A model generated the notes under the pieces. That model was not told the DNA's origin. It was given only the letters and a program-made list of their open reading frames with translations, and ran no database searches. A program made the translations under genes and the position numbers. A stretch of 64,000 bases of DNA from assembly GCF_003336675.1 (NCBI RefSeq), contig NZ_QPII01000019.1, positions 25,449 to 89,448 of the forward strand, written 5' to 3'. Shown one piece after another: positions 38,182 through 46,198 of the stretch (the stretch's first letter is position 1; each line of letters starts with the position of its first letter). The DNA is from Billgrantia montanilacus (GTDB taxonomy: Bacteria; Pseudomonadota; Gammaproteobacteria; Pseudomonadales; Halomonadaceae).

Positions 38182-38841
38182 ATGTGCGGCCGCTTCGCTC
38201 TCTTCTCCGACCCAATCTCCATCGCTCAAGCGCTCCGTCTGTCGCCACCCTCGGAGGACTGGCAGCCCCGCTACAACGTCGCCCCCGGCACCTGGATCAT
38301 CAGCGTTCTCCGGCCGGATCCTAACGCAGCGCTACGTTTCGAGAATCTATGGTGGGGCTATCGACCACATTGGGCCGATGAGAAGGCCCCCCAGCCGATC
38401 AACGCCAAAGCCGAGTCGGTGGCTACCTCGCGCTACTTTCGTGGAGCTTTTTCCCATCACCGCTGCCTGGTGCCGGCCGATGGTTGGTTCGAGTGGCTGC
38501 CGGTTGATGGAAAGAAACAGCCGCACTACCTGACTCGCACCGATGGTGAGCCGCTATGGCTGGCGGGGATCTGGGCCGAGCGTGCCGATGGAAAACCGGG
38601 CTGCGCCATCCTGACCGAGCCAGCGCGTGGGGTTGCGAAGGAGGTCCACCCGCGCATGCCGCTGGCACTGGATGCCGATAGCCTGGAGTCGTGGCTTGAT
38701 CCGCACTTGACTGATCGCGAGACGATCCGCCAGGTGGTGCGGCACCTGGATGCCAAGTTGTTGAGGCGCTGGGCGGTGAGCCAGCGCGTCAACCGACCTA
38801 CCTTTGACGACCCCTCCGTGATCGAGCCGGCAGACGCGTAG
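38182..38841 (+). CDS. yedK: SRAP-domain protein, HMCES/YedK family
   Basis: A 219-residue protein with the conserved family residues: Cys2 directly after the start Met (MCGRFALFSDP), RYNVAPG with its Asn, INAKAESV, CLVPADGWFEW with the active Glu, and HPRMPLAL with the His. SRAP proteins crosslink through Cys2 to abasic sites in single-stranded DNA and shield them from error-prone repair. In an ICE it may protect single-stranded transfer intermediates. It is convergent with umuC, with only about 35 bases between stops. Confidence 0.93.
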   Translation: MCGRFALFSDPISIAQALRLSPPSEDWQPRYNVAPGTWIISVLRPDPNAALRFENLWWGYRPHWADEKAPQPINAKAESVATSRYFRGAFSHHRCLVPADGWFEWLPVDGKKQPHYLTRTDGEPLWLAGIWAERADGKPGCAILTEPARGVAKEVHPRMPLALDADSLESWLDPHLTDRETIRQVVRHLDAKLLRRWAVSQRVNRPTFDDPSVIEPADA

Positions 38842-38875
38842 GATGGTCGATAGAGATCCCCATCAATGATTGGCG

Positions 38876-40159
38876 TCACACTCTGACAATCGGCAACTCG
38901 TCCCAGCGGGTGGTGTAGCGGGCTGAGCGGTTGGCGCAGCGTAAATGCCAGGCGGCGCCGGGCGAAGGTCGGCCAAGCGTGACAGTACTGCGCCCCATCC
39001 TTCTATTGAGCTCGTCCATTACGCCCATCAGCTTCTCGCTGCGTTGCCGATCTGCGTCGCTCTGGGGCGTGTCGAACAATGAGAGCTGCTGGCGGCCGGC
39101 GTCGATCAGGTCGAGCAGCATTACGCCGCCTTTTTGGTATAGGTAGCCCTTGCGGTAGATTCGCTGCAGGGCTTGGCCTGTTGCGCTGAGAATTGCACGA
39201 CTGTCGTTGGTGGGGCGGGGCAGCTCGAGAATGAGGCTGGGCGAGTACTGTGGCAGGTCTTGCCGGAATGGATTGGTCTTGAGGAACACCAGCACGGCGC
39301 GGGCCAGGCTGTTTTGGCTACGCAGCTTCTCGGCACCGCGCTGGCCATGCTGTCGTATCGCCTCGCGTATCTCGCTCATGTCGCCGGTCAGCTTACCAAA
39401 ACTGCGGCTGGTCATGATGCGCTGGCGGGGCTCATGGAAGTCGTTCATCTCGATGCAGGGAATACCGCGCAGCTCCAGGGTGGTGCGTTCGAGAGTAACG
39501 CTGAACTGCCGGCGGATCCGTTTCGGGTCGGCCTGGGCGAGATCCCAGGCACTCTTGATCCCTATTACCGCCAAGCGCTCAACTAATCGTCGTCCCACGC
39601 CCCATACGTCACCCAGTTCGATCTTTTTCAGCAGCACCTGGGTTTCCCGGCTATCGGGATGCAGTACGCACACGCCCTGGTAAGTCGGTATCTTTTTGGC
39701 CGCCCTGTTCGCGAGCTTCGCGAGGGTTCGGGTGGGCGCGACACCCACGCAGACTGGTATGCCGGTGAACTGGCGCACCTTGCGATGGAGCTGTCGTGCG
39801 TGCTTGAGCCGCTGGTCTTTGGCGAAGCCATCGAACCTCACGAACATCTCATCGATCGAGTAAGGCTCGACCCCCGCGGAGTACTCCTCGAGCACCTCCT
39901 GCACCCGTGCGGACATGTCGCCGTAGAGCTCATAGTTTGACGAGAGTAGGTGAATGCGCCCTTGGCGCACCAGATGTTGGATCTCGAACGCCGGCGTTCC
40001 CATCTTGATACCGAGGGCCTTCAGCTCGTTTGAGAGCGCGATGACGCAGCCATCGTTATTGGACATTACGCCCACCGGCAGGCCAAGGAACCGCGGCTGG
40101 AACACGCGCTCGCAGCTGACGTAGAAACTGTTGCAGTCCACCAGCCCGATCATGGTCAT
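38876..40159 (-). CDS. umuC: DNA polymerase V catalytic subunit UmuC
   Basis: A Y-family polymerase of about 427 residues. Palm motifs GLVDCNSFYVSCERVF and YSIDEMFVRF carry the catalytic acidic residues, the little-finger domain follows, and the C-terminus ends in a DUF4113-like segment (RYTTRWDELP). With UmuD' it performs error-prone translesion synthesis. The start at 40159 overlaps the umuD stop as ATGA; a longer reading frame exists but would cover much of umuD. Plasmid- and ICE-borne umuDC operons are common. Confidence 0.93.
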   Translation of the reverse strand: MTMIGLVDCNSFYVSCERVFQPRFLGLPVGVMSNNDGCVIALSNELKALGIKMGTPAFEIQHLVRQGRIHLLSSNYELYGDMSARVQEVLEEYSAGVEPYSIDEMFVRFDGFAKDQRLKHARQLHRKVRQFTGIPVCVGVAPTRTLAKLANRAAKKIPTYQGVCVLHPDSRETQVLLKKIELGDVWGVGRRLVERLAVIGIKSAWDLAQADPKRIRRQFSVTLERTTLELRGIPCIEMNDFHEPRQRIMTSRSFGKLTGDMSEIREAIRQHGQRGAEKLRSQNSLARAVLVFLKTNPFRQDLPQYSPSLILELPRPTNDSRAILSATGQALQRIYRKGYLYQKGGVMLLDLIDAGRQQLSLFDTPQSDADRQRSEKLMGVMDELNRRMGRSTVTLGRPSPGAAWHLRCANRSARYTTRWDELPIVRV

Positions 40160-40596
40160 ACGGCAAATTCGTGAATGACCGAGCGCACGACGCCCCAGAC
40201 CTGGCATTCCATATCGACGAGCGGAATCGGGGCATAGCGGGGGTTACCGGAACAGAGACAGTACACCTCGCCGCGCAGCTCGTAGCGCTTCACCGTTATC
40301 TCGCCGTCGACCATGGCGACGATGATGTGACCAGGACGCGAATCAACAGAGCGATCGACCACTAAGGTATCGCCTTCGTGTATTCCCAGCGGCTCCATGC
40401 TGTCGCCAGTCACCGTAAGGAAGAACGTCGCGGCGGGGCGCTTCACGAAGCGCTCGTTGAGGTCGAGCGTGCGGCCTTCGTAATCCTGGGCAGGGCTTGG
40501 GAAGCCGGAAAGCCCGGCGCGGCCCAGGGCCAGCGGATACGGCAGTGCTAGGGCAGGTGGGGCCGGGTGAGCCGGAATGAGATTTGCCATTGTCAT
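40156..40596 (-). CDS. umuD: UmuD, SOS mutagenesis peptidase
   Basis: A 146-residue LexA-fold protein. The self-cleavage site is at Ser30-Gly31 (LSGFPSPAQDY; E. coli UmuD has Cys-Gly). The catalytic pair is Ser66 (TGDSM) and Lys103 (EITVKRY). RecA-stimulated cleavage yields UmuD', the partner of UmuC. It is coupled to umuC by a 4-bp overlap and preceded by a consensus LexA box, so it should be SOS-induced. Confidence 0.92.
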   Translation of the reverse strand: MTMANLIPAHPAPPALALPYPLALGRAGLSGFPSPAQDYEGRTLDLNERFVKRPAATFFLTVTGDSMEPLGIHEGDTLVVDRSVDSRPGHIIVAMVDGEITVKRYELRGEVYCLCSGNPRYAPIPLVDMECQVWGVVRSVIHEFAV

Positions 40597-40615
40597 TGTG
40601 AGTTCCTTTGCGTAG

Positions 40616-40631
40616 CTGTCATTTTATACAG
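40616..40631 (-). promoter_or_regulatory. LexA (SOS) box of umuDC
   Basis: On the minus strand the sequence CTGTATAAAATGACAG matches CTGT-N8-ACAG, the gammaproteobacterial LexA operator. It ends 19 bases upstream of the umuD start codon, suitable for LexA repression of the operon. Confidence 0.9.
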
Positions 40632-40746
40632 TATTCTCGACATCGTCGCTTTCTGACAACAGGCAAACGCTAATGGAAGTTAGCTGATGAGCGGCCCATA
40701 GAGAAAAAAGTGAGGCGAGGCAGGGGAATGCGCGTGAGTTACTTAG

Positions 40747-41010
40747 GCCCGTGCGTGCGGGCGGGAGGGGTACAACCTGTTCAAGGCGGGCTGCTACCTG
40801 GTGGAGGTATGCGACGAAGTGGGTTTAGATGGCCGGCCCATCATGAAGGATGACTTACTGGCAGTGGATGAGGTCCGGCTGGTTGGCCATGCCAACCTGT
40901 TGAGAGCCGAGCTGAATGGCGTGCAGAGGCTGTACCGCACGGATCGGTGGGGCATACCGCTTCGGTGGTCATCGATTGCTCGGATGGAGGATTGTGAGGT
41001 GATGTCATGA
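40747..41010 (+). pseudogene. 5'-truncated gene fragment of unknown function
   Basis: An open frame without a good start codon runs from just after a TAG at 40744 to TGA at 41010. It reads REGYNLFKAGCYLVEVCDEV in its first part and RLYRTDRWGIPLRWSSIARM later. A GTG at 40801 could serve as a start but has no ribosome site. It looks like the C-terminal part of a real protein; I do not recognise it. Confidence 0.35.
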
Positions 41011-41170
41011 GCCAGGCACGACGATTTGCTGTGTGAGTAGCTGATATCTCACATCAGCGTCAGTGATATCCCATACCAGCCGGGGCCGGTCAGCATATAA
41101 GGTGAATGTGATGCTTCGCTATGTGACCGGATCGCCCCCGGCCGCCAAGGATGAAAAGAGGCATCATACT

Positions 41171-41201
41171 AAAGCCCCGCTCAGGGATGAGCGGGCTTTT
41201 T
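41171..41201 (+). terminator. Rho-independent terminator
   Basis: AAAGCCCCGCTCA and TGAGCGGGCTTT form a 12-bp stem (one bulged C) with a GGGA loop followed by TTTTT. The A tract on the left side means it could also work in the other direction. There is no intact gene directly upstream, so it is probably left from a lost transcription unit. Confidence 0.75.
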
Positions 41202-41232
41202 CAGTGCAATTGAAGGAGCTGGGTGGTGGAAG

Positions 41233-41319
41233 CTACATCTGGACTTGTTGTTCGGCGAGTAGCACCTCATATTCCGCGGTGCTGAGGCCGAAGACGAACG
41301 TGCCGTAGGCTAGCATCAT
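41233..41319 (-). pseudogene. Phage tail protein U-like N-terminal fragment
   Basis: A 28-codon frame reading MMLAYGTFVFGLSTAEYEVL, with AAGAGG about 10 bases before the ATG, resembles the start of P2-type tail protein gpU (typically MM-x-L-G-x-F-V-F followed by T-x-x-Y). It ends at TAG after 28 residues, where the real protein would continue for about 120 more. This may be a trace of a P2-like prophage; the match is short. Confidence 0.35.
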
Positions 41320-41610
41320 GGGTGGGTTCACCTCTTAGATGTGAGATGTCGACGAGGGTGTCGAGGATGATGAGGGCGATGGCGCCTTGCTGTTGGTGTG
41401 TCTGGGCTTGCGAGGATCAAAAGTGGAGCCATCCGGGTGCTCTTGCTGATGATGACCTGCTGAGGCGGTGGCGCAGATCGCAGGCAGTACGGCTGGCAAC
41501 AACTCGCGGCGGTTCGGCCAGTTTGAGTTGAGCTGCTCTATCATATGCCGCACGTTCGAGCGCTCGTTGCACTTCGACGGCTACCAGCTGTGCCAAGGTG
41601 CATTCGTCCT

Positions 41611-41652
41611 GTGCCGGTCGTGGCCACAACCCATACAAGACGGCATGGGCGT
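41611..41652 (+). repeat. Degraded copy of part of the PFL_4711 gene
   Basis: Bases 41611-41652 align with 11405-11447 in the PFL_4711 transfer gene at roughly six of every seven positions with one deleted base; both encode AGRGHNPYKT. Downstream similarity fades quickly. It is either a trace of a second transfer-gene copy or of recombination between ICEs. Around it (41320-41700) no intact gene is convincing, although a minus-strand frame of 87 codons (41417-41680) is open. Confidence 0.4.
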
Positions 41653-41708
41653 CATGCCGGGGCAGCGTGAACGTGGACATCGCCGTTGGTGACGCTCAAG
41701 CTGCGAAT

Positions 41709-42764
41709 CTAATCACAGAGCTGGCCACTGCCCTGGATCTCCTTCAGCCTGGAGTGATTCAAGCCACTGATACGGCTGAGGTCTTCCAAGACCTCCCAGG
41801 GTCGCAGTTCCACAATGGCATCGGCGCGTGCCGGCCCCACATGAGGCAGGTCAGCGAGACTCTCTCTAGAAGCCGTGTTGAGGTCGATACACGCGCTCAT
41901 GGCGCCTGCCGGATGAGGTGTGTGGCCGTGGGAGGGATTAGTCTCCAGTGTGGCACTCCCCAGCGTGATGAAGACCGGTGCGTGATCAGACACCACATCC
42001 CTTGCCCATTCGTGACCAATGCCGAACAGCTCAGGGAATAGCACGATACCGCGCTCGCTCACGTTAAGTGTGCCGCTGATCTTCCAGATGTTGTCGTATA
42101 GGTTGGCGTAGTGGTCATCTGTCAGGCCCAGCGTGGTGGCTCCCTCCGTGATGGCGGGGATCGCCCCAAGCTCACGAAGCGGTGCCCAGCCGGCATGCTG
42201 GGGGCGAAGGTTGAAGTCACCCAGAAGCAACCGTGGGGTGCCAGGATAGACCTCCTCGAGCCACTGCCAGTAGTCGGCTAAGGCCTCGATCTCGGGCAGC
42301 CGATCGCCGATGCTGCTGCCGTAGGTGATATGCACGGTGGCTGCGGCAAAAGCCTGGCCTGTTCGCCGGCTGCGGAACTGGGCGGAGTAAGGTTCGCGAG
42401 CAAAGGCATCGCGGTGGTCGATGAACACCACCGCGCCACTGTCGTACTCCACGGCGCTATCACGCCACAGGAAAGCATAGTGCTCTCGGTAGGTGGAGCG
42501 ACCCAGTGCGTGACTGGCCATCGATGACCAGGCCTCACCTGAGGTGGCCTCGACCTTCTGCTCCAGTCGCTCCAGGGCCGTTTCGTTCATCAGCTCCTGG
42601 ATAGCGAGAAAGTCACAGTAGTTGGCCACGTGGGCGACCTTGTCGAAGCGCTTGTTGTTGTTCCAACCCAGGTTCTGGATGTTCCAACTGCAGATGACGA
42701 TGTCGCCCTTGGACATCAAGGGGAACATCGTCAGTATGGCAATCAAGAAAAGCCTTATGGCCAT
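41709..42764 (-). CDS. Secreted endonuclease/exonuclease/phosphatase-family nuclease with HhH tail
   Basis: About 351 residues. The start at 42764 gives a clean signal peptide (MAIRLFLIAILTMFPLMSKG); a longer start at 42839 is possible. The EEP domain shows CSWNIQNLG (metal-binding Asn), AIQE (Glu), HITYGSS, LLGDFNLR (Asp/Asn) and SDHAPV (Asp-His). A C-terminal ComEA-like helix-hairpin-helix follows: IDLNTASRESLADLPHVGPA. The combination suggests an exported DNase that binds DNA through the HhH. It could degrade extracellular DNA or act in DNA uptake; its role in the ICE is unknown. Confidence 0.8.
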   Translation of the reverse strand: MAIRLFLIAILTMFPLMSKGDIVICSWNIQNLGWNNNKRFDKVAHVANYCDFLAIQELMNETALERLEQKVEATSGEAWSSMASHALGRSTYREHYAFLWRDSAVEYDSGAVVFIDHRDAFAREPYSAQFRSRRTGQAFAAATVHITYGSSIGDRLPEIEALADYWQWLEEVYPGTPRLLLGDFNLRPQHAGWAPLRELGAIPAITEGATTLGLTDDHYANLYDNIWKISGTLNVSERGIVLFPELFGIGHEWARDVVSDHAPVFITLGSATLETNPSHGHTPHPAGAMSACIDLNTASRESLADLPHVGPARADAIVELRPWEVLEDLSRISGLNHSRLKEIQGSGQLCD

Positions 42765-42839
42765 GTCAAAGGAGTTCCATGTACAAAGGCGCCTATGGTG
42801 ACGGTTTTTGAGTTCCGTCAGAAGTGCTGCTTTTACCAT

Positions 42840-43214
42840 TCATATTCTGGCGATGGATCTGAGAGTCTTGGCCAGATCTAGTCAGGGCCGGGATAGGGGG
42901 GGTATGCAGCAGCTGGGCAGCCAGGAAGCCAGTTCCTATGGGATTTTGCGCTGTCGCCTTTATCAGACGCTTGAGCCAACCGCTCGCCAAGCCCCTGGGT
43001 TATCATCACCAACCGTTGTATTGCCCCTCTGGATAGCATCGCCCAGATAAGAAAAAAGCATAGTGGTGGTACTGCTGCGGGCTAGGTCCAAGCATGGCTG
43101 GTCGCTACAGTGGCCGAGAGTGCTGCGTTTCTGCAGCAGTACCCTGCCGGCCGCCTAATTGCCGATCCGCGCAAACGGCGCCAACAAATTCCTCAAGGCA
43201 GATGAGGTGGCGGT
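42840..43214. other. Intergenic region without recognisable features
   Basis: No gene, repeat or clear terminator is seen. It separates two minus-strand transcription units, and AT content is not distinctive. Confidence 0.3.
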
Positions 43215-43444
43215 CTAGTCCGGTGCCTCGAACTCCAGAAAGGTGATACCACGTGGGCCAAAGCGAGTCGCGAATGCCCTGACGCTGCCGTCAAATCCCG
43301 ACTCGTAATAATCCCTCATGAAGTGCGTCAGCATCCGGTCGGGATCAGCCGTCAGATCCGTTTCGACATCGATCAAAAAGGCGTCGAACTCTTCGCCGAG
43401 CGGGCCCGAGCCAGGCTCAGGGCCGGATCCGCACTCACAAGCAC
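43215..43444 (-). CDS. Possible small acidic protein after the protease gene
   Basis: Immediately downstream of the protease stop an open frame continues to 43215 and encodes an acidic, protein-like sequence (EEFDAFLIDVETDLTADPDR, then HFMRDYYESGFDG). No ATG, GTG or TTG is in frame at its start, although an in-frame CTG overlaps the protease stop region. It may use a non-standard start, be the C-terminus of a longer protease form reached by frameshift, or be a decayed gene. No family is recognised. Confidence 0.35.
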
Positions 43445-45073
43445 TCAGTGTTCGCCCAGCGCCGCTACGATCGACTGCATCCAAATCCCTTGATTCGCCG
43501 CATAGCTGCCAGCTCGGCCATTGAGTCGCGGCATGATCTGACCCCCCATGTGATGCAAGGCGATCACTTCCCACAGGCGGGCGTTAAACACCGGACTCCC
43601 GGAGCTTCCGCCTTCGGTCGGGGCGCGGTAGTGTACCCGGCGCACGCCGAGGTTGGGCGGTTCGCCCCGAGGCGGGCCTTCGTGGTCCAGTAGTTCATTG
43701 TCCTGGAAGGAGAAGGCCAGATCTCGGCCACCGGGGTAGCCGATGATGTAAACCCTGGGGCGATCCTCGTAGGATTGTTCCTCCGGCAGCACCGGCAAGG
43801 CTTTGGCGATCGGCAGCGGATCGATTCCCTTGATTGGGCTGGCTAAGCGGAGCAGGCAGGCGTCGTGCCGGTCGACCGGCGAGCGCCAGCAAATGCCATT
43901 CACCAAGTGCGACCTGTCGGCATCTACGGCCTCGAACACTAGCTCAACGGCGTCCGGCGACAAGCCTGGGCTGATCCCCTGATCGTTGACCACGTGGTGG
44001 TTGGTCATTACTAGCAGCTCGTCGCGAGGTTCCAGTCCCACATCCCCGGCGCGGATGAGAAAACCCGTGCCGATCCGACCACCGAGCCGCTCGCGGACTG
44101 CGCAAACGGCACGTGCCCGCTCTAGGCCGGTTTGCCACCAGCGCCAGGTCACCGGGCCTTCGCTGCCGAGAATCGCCTCCAGCTGTCTCTGCTCCGGTCG
44201 CGACTGCGCATGCAGTCGCCGTACCTCAGCTGGGCTGAGGTCGAGCTCGCCGCCCGGCAGCTGCATCAGTCGTGCGCGCAGGGTGGCGACGAGACCCCGG
44301 CCGCGCGCCGGATCTGCTTCCAGATCCCAGATTTCAGTGAACTGGCGCAGCGTACTGCCGAGATCGAAGGCGCAGGTCCGACTATCGGCGACATAGGCCT
44401 GAAGATTGCGCTCTACCTCGTCCCAGTCGTCCAGCGCCAGGTAGGCTTCTGCAAGGCTGGCGTGATGCCAGTGATCGCGCTGGCCGATTGGCTTTGCGGC
44501 CAGCGTCTTGATGACATCCCACACTATAGTCTTCGGATCCAGGTCCGGCGCCGCACGCAGGCCAATCTGGCGCGCCCGGCGCAACAGGGCGGCAAGATTC
44601 ACTCCGTGCCAGGCATTGCCGGCGGGGCTTTGCTCGTAGGGTTCCCGGTAGGCGGCGATGGCCTGCTTCAGAGCAGTTATTGCGGCGACACAGGTCTTGT
44701 CGCCGGCGTCGGCGAAGATCTGCTTGTAGGCACGGCCGCTCAAGCCCCTGGCCTGGGTCCATTCGGGGTCATCGGGGTGCAGGCGCTGGGTCAGCGCCTG
44801 CAGCACATCGATGGCGGCGGTGACGTGGCCGGTCTCGATCAGGCTCTGAGCATAGAGTAGGCGGGAGCTGGTGTCCGCGGGTGCCTGCCGGCTGATGACC
44901 TCGGCCAGTTGTTCCACGGTCGCGAAGTCGCGCTGCCTACGCAGCTCGTCCACCAATTGCCGGCCGACCTTGACCGCCTCGCGGTCGGCCAGCCCGCGCA
45001 GCCGTCCGAGCAAGTCTTCGGCCCTGTTCCGCAATGCCGTCGGCTCGTCCTCATTCCCGCCCATTAGCCGCAC
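43445..45073 (-). CDS. Trypsin-like serine protease with N-terminal helical region
   Basis: A 542-residue protein without a signal peptide, so probably cytoplasmic. Residues about 1-300 are helical with TPR-like character (LLYAQSLIETGHVTAAIDVL). The C-terminal domain is trypsin-like: His360 in TNHHVV, Asp404 in RHDACLLRL and Ser491 in GGSSGSPVF form the expected triad. Proteases of this kind occur as effectors in bacterial conflict systems, often with TIR, STAND or TPR-S proteins, as here. It follows the hydrolase gene by 6 bases on the same strand, so the two form an operon. Confidence 0.82.
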   Translation of the reverse strand: MRLMGGNEDEPTALRNRAEDLLGRLRGLADREAVKVGRQLVDELRRQRDFATVEQLAEVISRQAPADTSSRLLYAQSLIETGHVTAAIDVLQALTQRLHPDDPEWTQARGLSGRAYKQIFADAGDKTCVAAITALKQAIAAYREPYEQSPAGNAWHGVNLAALLRRARQIGLRAAPDLDPKTIVWDVIKTLAAKPIGQRDHWHHASLAEAYLALDDWDEVERNLQAYVADSRTCAFDLGSTLRQFTEIWDLEADPARGRGLVATLRARLMQLPGGELDLSPAEVRRLHAQSRPEQRQLEAILGSEGPVTWRWWQTGLERARAVCAVRERLGGRIGTGFLIRAGDVGLEPRDELLVMTNHHVVNDQGISPGLSPDAVELVFEAVDADRSHLVNGICWRSPVDRHDACLLRLASPIKGIDPLPIAKALPVLPEEQSYEDRPRVYIIGYPGGRDLAFSFQDNELLDHEGPPRGEPPNLGVRRVHYRAPTEGGSSGSPVFNARLWEVIALHHMGGQIMPRLNGRAGSYAANQGIWMQSIVAALGEH

Positions 45074-45079
45074 CTCCCG

Positions 45080-46021
45080 TCATGGCAGGTCCAGGAGCTG
45101 GCGCAACTGCGACCGCACTCTGGACTGGCGCAGGTACTTGCCGATCGAATGCCGCCACTTGCCGCCATTACTGACTCGCCGATCGTCGATGACCCTATTG
45201 CCCGCCTGGCGGAAGTCGTTTGCGAGTCTGGCGGCGAAGCCGCAGACCGGGTCGAGCCGGTCGTAGGCATTTGCCCAGCCGCCAAAAATAGTTTCATGGG
45301 GGTAGCCGTCGCGGCGACTCCAGCCCGGTTGCAGTTGATCCTGTATCTCGTCCAGGCCGAGCGGACTACCGAGGGTCATGAAGCCATCGACCGGTGGGCA
45401 TTCACTGACCCGCTTGAGGCAGTCGTAGGCGATAACCGTCCCCATGCTATGGCTGACGACGACATGTGGTCGGGTGATGAGGGAGTCGCCGAGCGCCTCA
45501 ACGAAGCGGCGGCGGATCTCCTGCTGCACGCGATATTGCTCGCCGGGGCGCGGTGAGAAGTTGACATCGAACAGGTAATGATGGGCATCGCGCAGAAACG
45601 CCGCCATGAAGCGTTTCTTGAAGGACCAGGGCAGTGGGACCCGCTCCAGACCCAATGGCGCCTCATCGGTAGGATCTGGCGCTCCAGCCGCCATGATTTC
45701 GGCATTGCTCAAGTCGGTGAGTCGATCCCGCAAGCCCTCCAGGAATATCCGCTCTTCGACGGTTGTCGGCACCGGCAACTCGGCGTCGCCGCCGCCGTCG
45801 ATGGCTTCGGGGCTGTTTTCTAGAATGCCTTCGTGGGCGGCAGCATCGGCGTCCGGGGCTGCGTAGAGCACATCGGCCCAATAGACCATGCGGCTCGTCA
45901 CGCCAAGATCACCAAGCGGGAGGGCATCACCGTCGTCTGCCAGGGCTTGCCGCCAGATGCGCAGCAACTCGTCGGGTGGCGGCTTGTTGGCAATCCCGTG
46001 GATGAAGGTCACATGGGCCAT
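45080..46021 (-). CDS. Alpha/beta hydrolase (lipase/esterase-like)
   Basis: A 313-residue hydrolase. VTFIHGIANK near the N-terminus is the oxyanion strand, VVSHSMGTVIAYD carries nucleophile Ser192 in G/H-x-S-x-G form, DRLDPVCG supplies a likely Asp, and KWRHSIGKYL a likely His. There is no signal peptide or membrane helix. The fold is close to PGAP1/serine-esterase-like proteins. It is upstream of the protease in a two-gene operon and divergent from the TIR-STAND gene across 177 bases, so it may be an effector of the same system. The substrate is unknown. Confidence 0.8.
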   Translation of the reverse strand: MAHVTFIHGIANKPPPDELLRIWRQALADDGDALPLGDLGVTSRMVYWADVLYAAPDADAAAHEGILENSPEAIDGGGDAELPVPTTVEERIFLEGLRDRLTDLSNAEIMAAGAPDPTDEAPLGLERVPLPWSFKKRFMAAFLRDAHHYLFDVNFSPRPGEQYRVQQEIRRRFVEALGDSLITRPHVVVSHSMGTVIAYDCLKRVSECPPVDGFMTLGSPLGLDEIQDQLQPGWSRRDGYPHETIFGGWANAYDRLDPVCGFAARLANDFRQAGNRVIDDRRVSNGGKWRHSIGKYLRQSRVRSQLRQLLDLP

Positions 46022-46198
46022 GGCTCACTCTCTTAAGTAATGGCCATCGGAAGAAATTCGTTAATTTCGTAAAAGTCTATACTACATTGTAACAGTGTGC
46101 AGGGTGATAACTTGGCGCGACACCCCATAACTTCTCGGCAAGGTCGTAATGAAGAGTTTGCCGGTTAACCCATGGGCAATAGCAGGAGCGTCACGCTC
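46022..46198. promoter_or_regulatory. Divergent promoter region
   Basis: This AT-richer gap separates the minus-strand hydrolase/protease operon from the plus-strand TIR-STAND gene. A TATACT hexamer at 46078-46083 could be a -10 box for the rightward gene; the -35 is unclear. AGGAG about 9 bases before 46199 supports that start. Confidence 0.4.

Noticed and set aside
41417..41680. Minus-strand frame of 87 codons as a gene
   Set aside because: It has no ribosome site or recognised family, and it covers the PFL_4711-like repeat read in the other direction. Kept only as a note.
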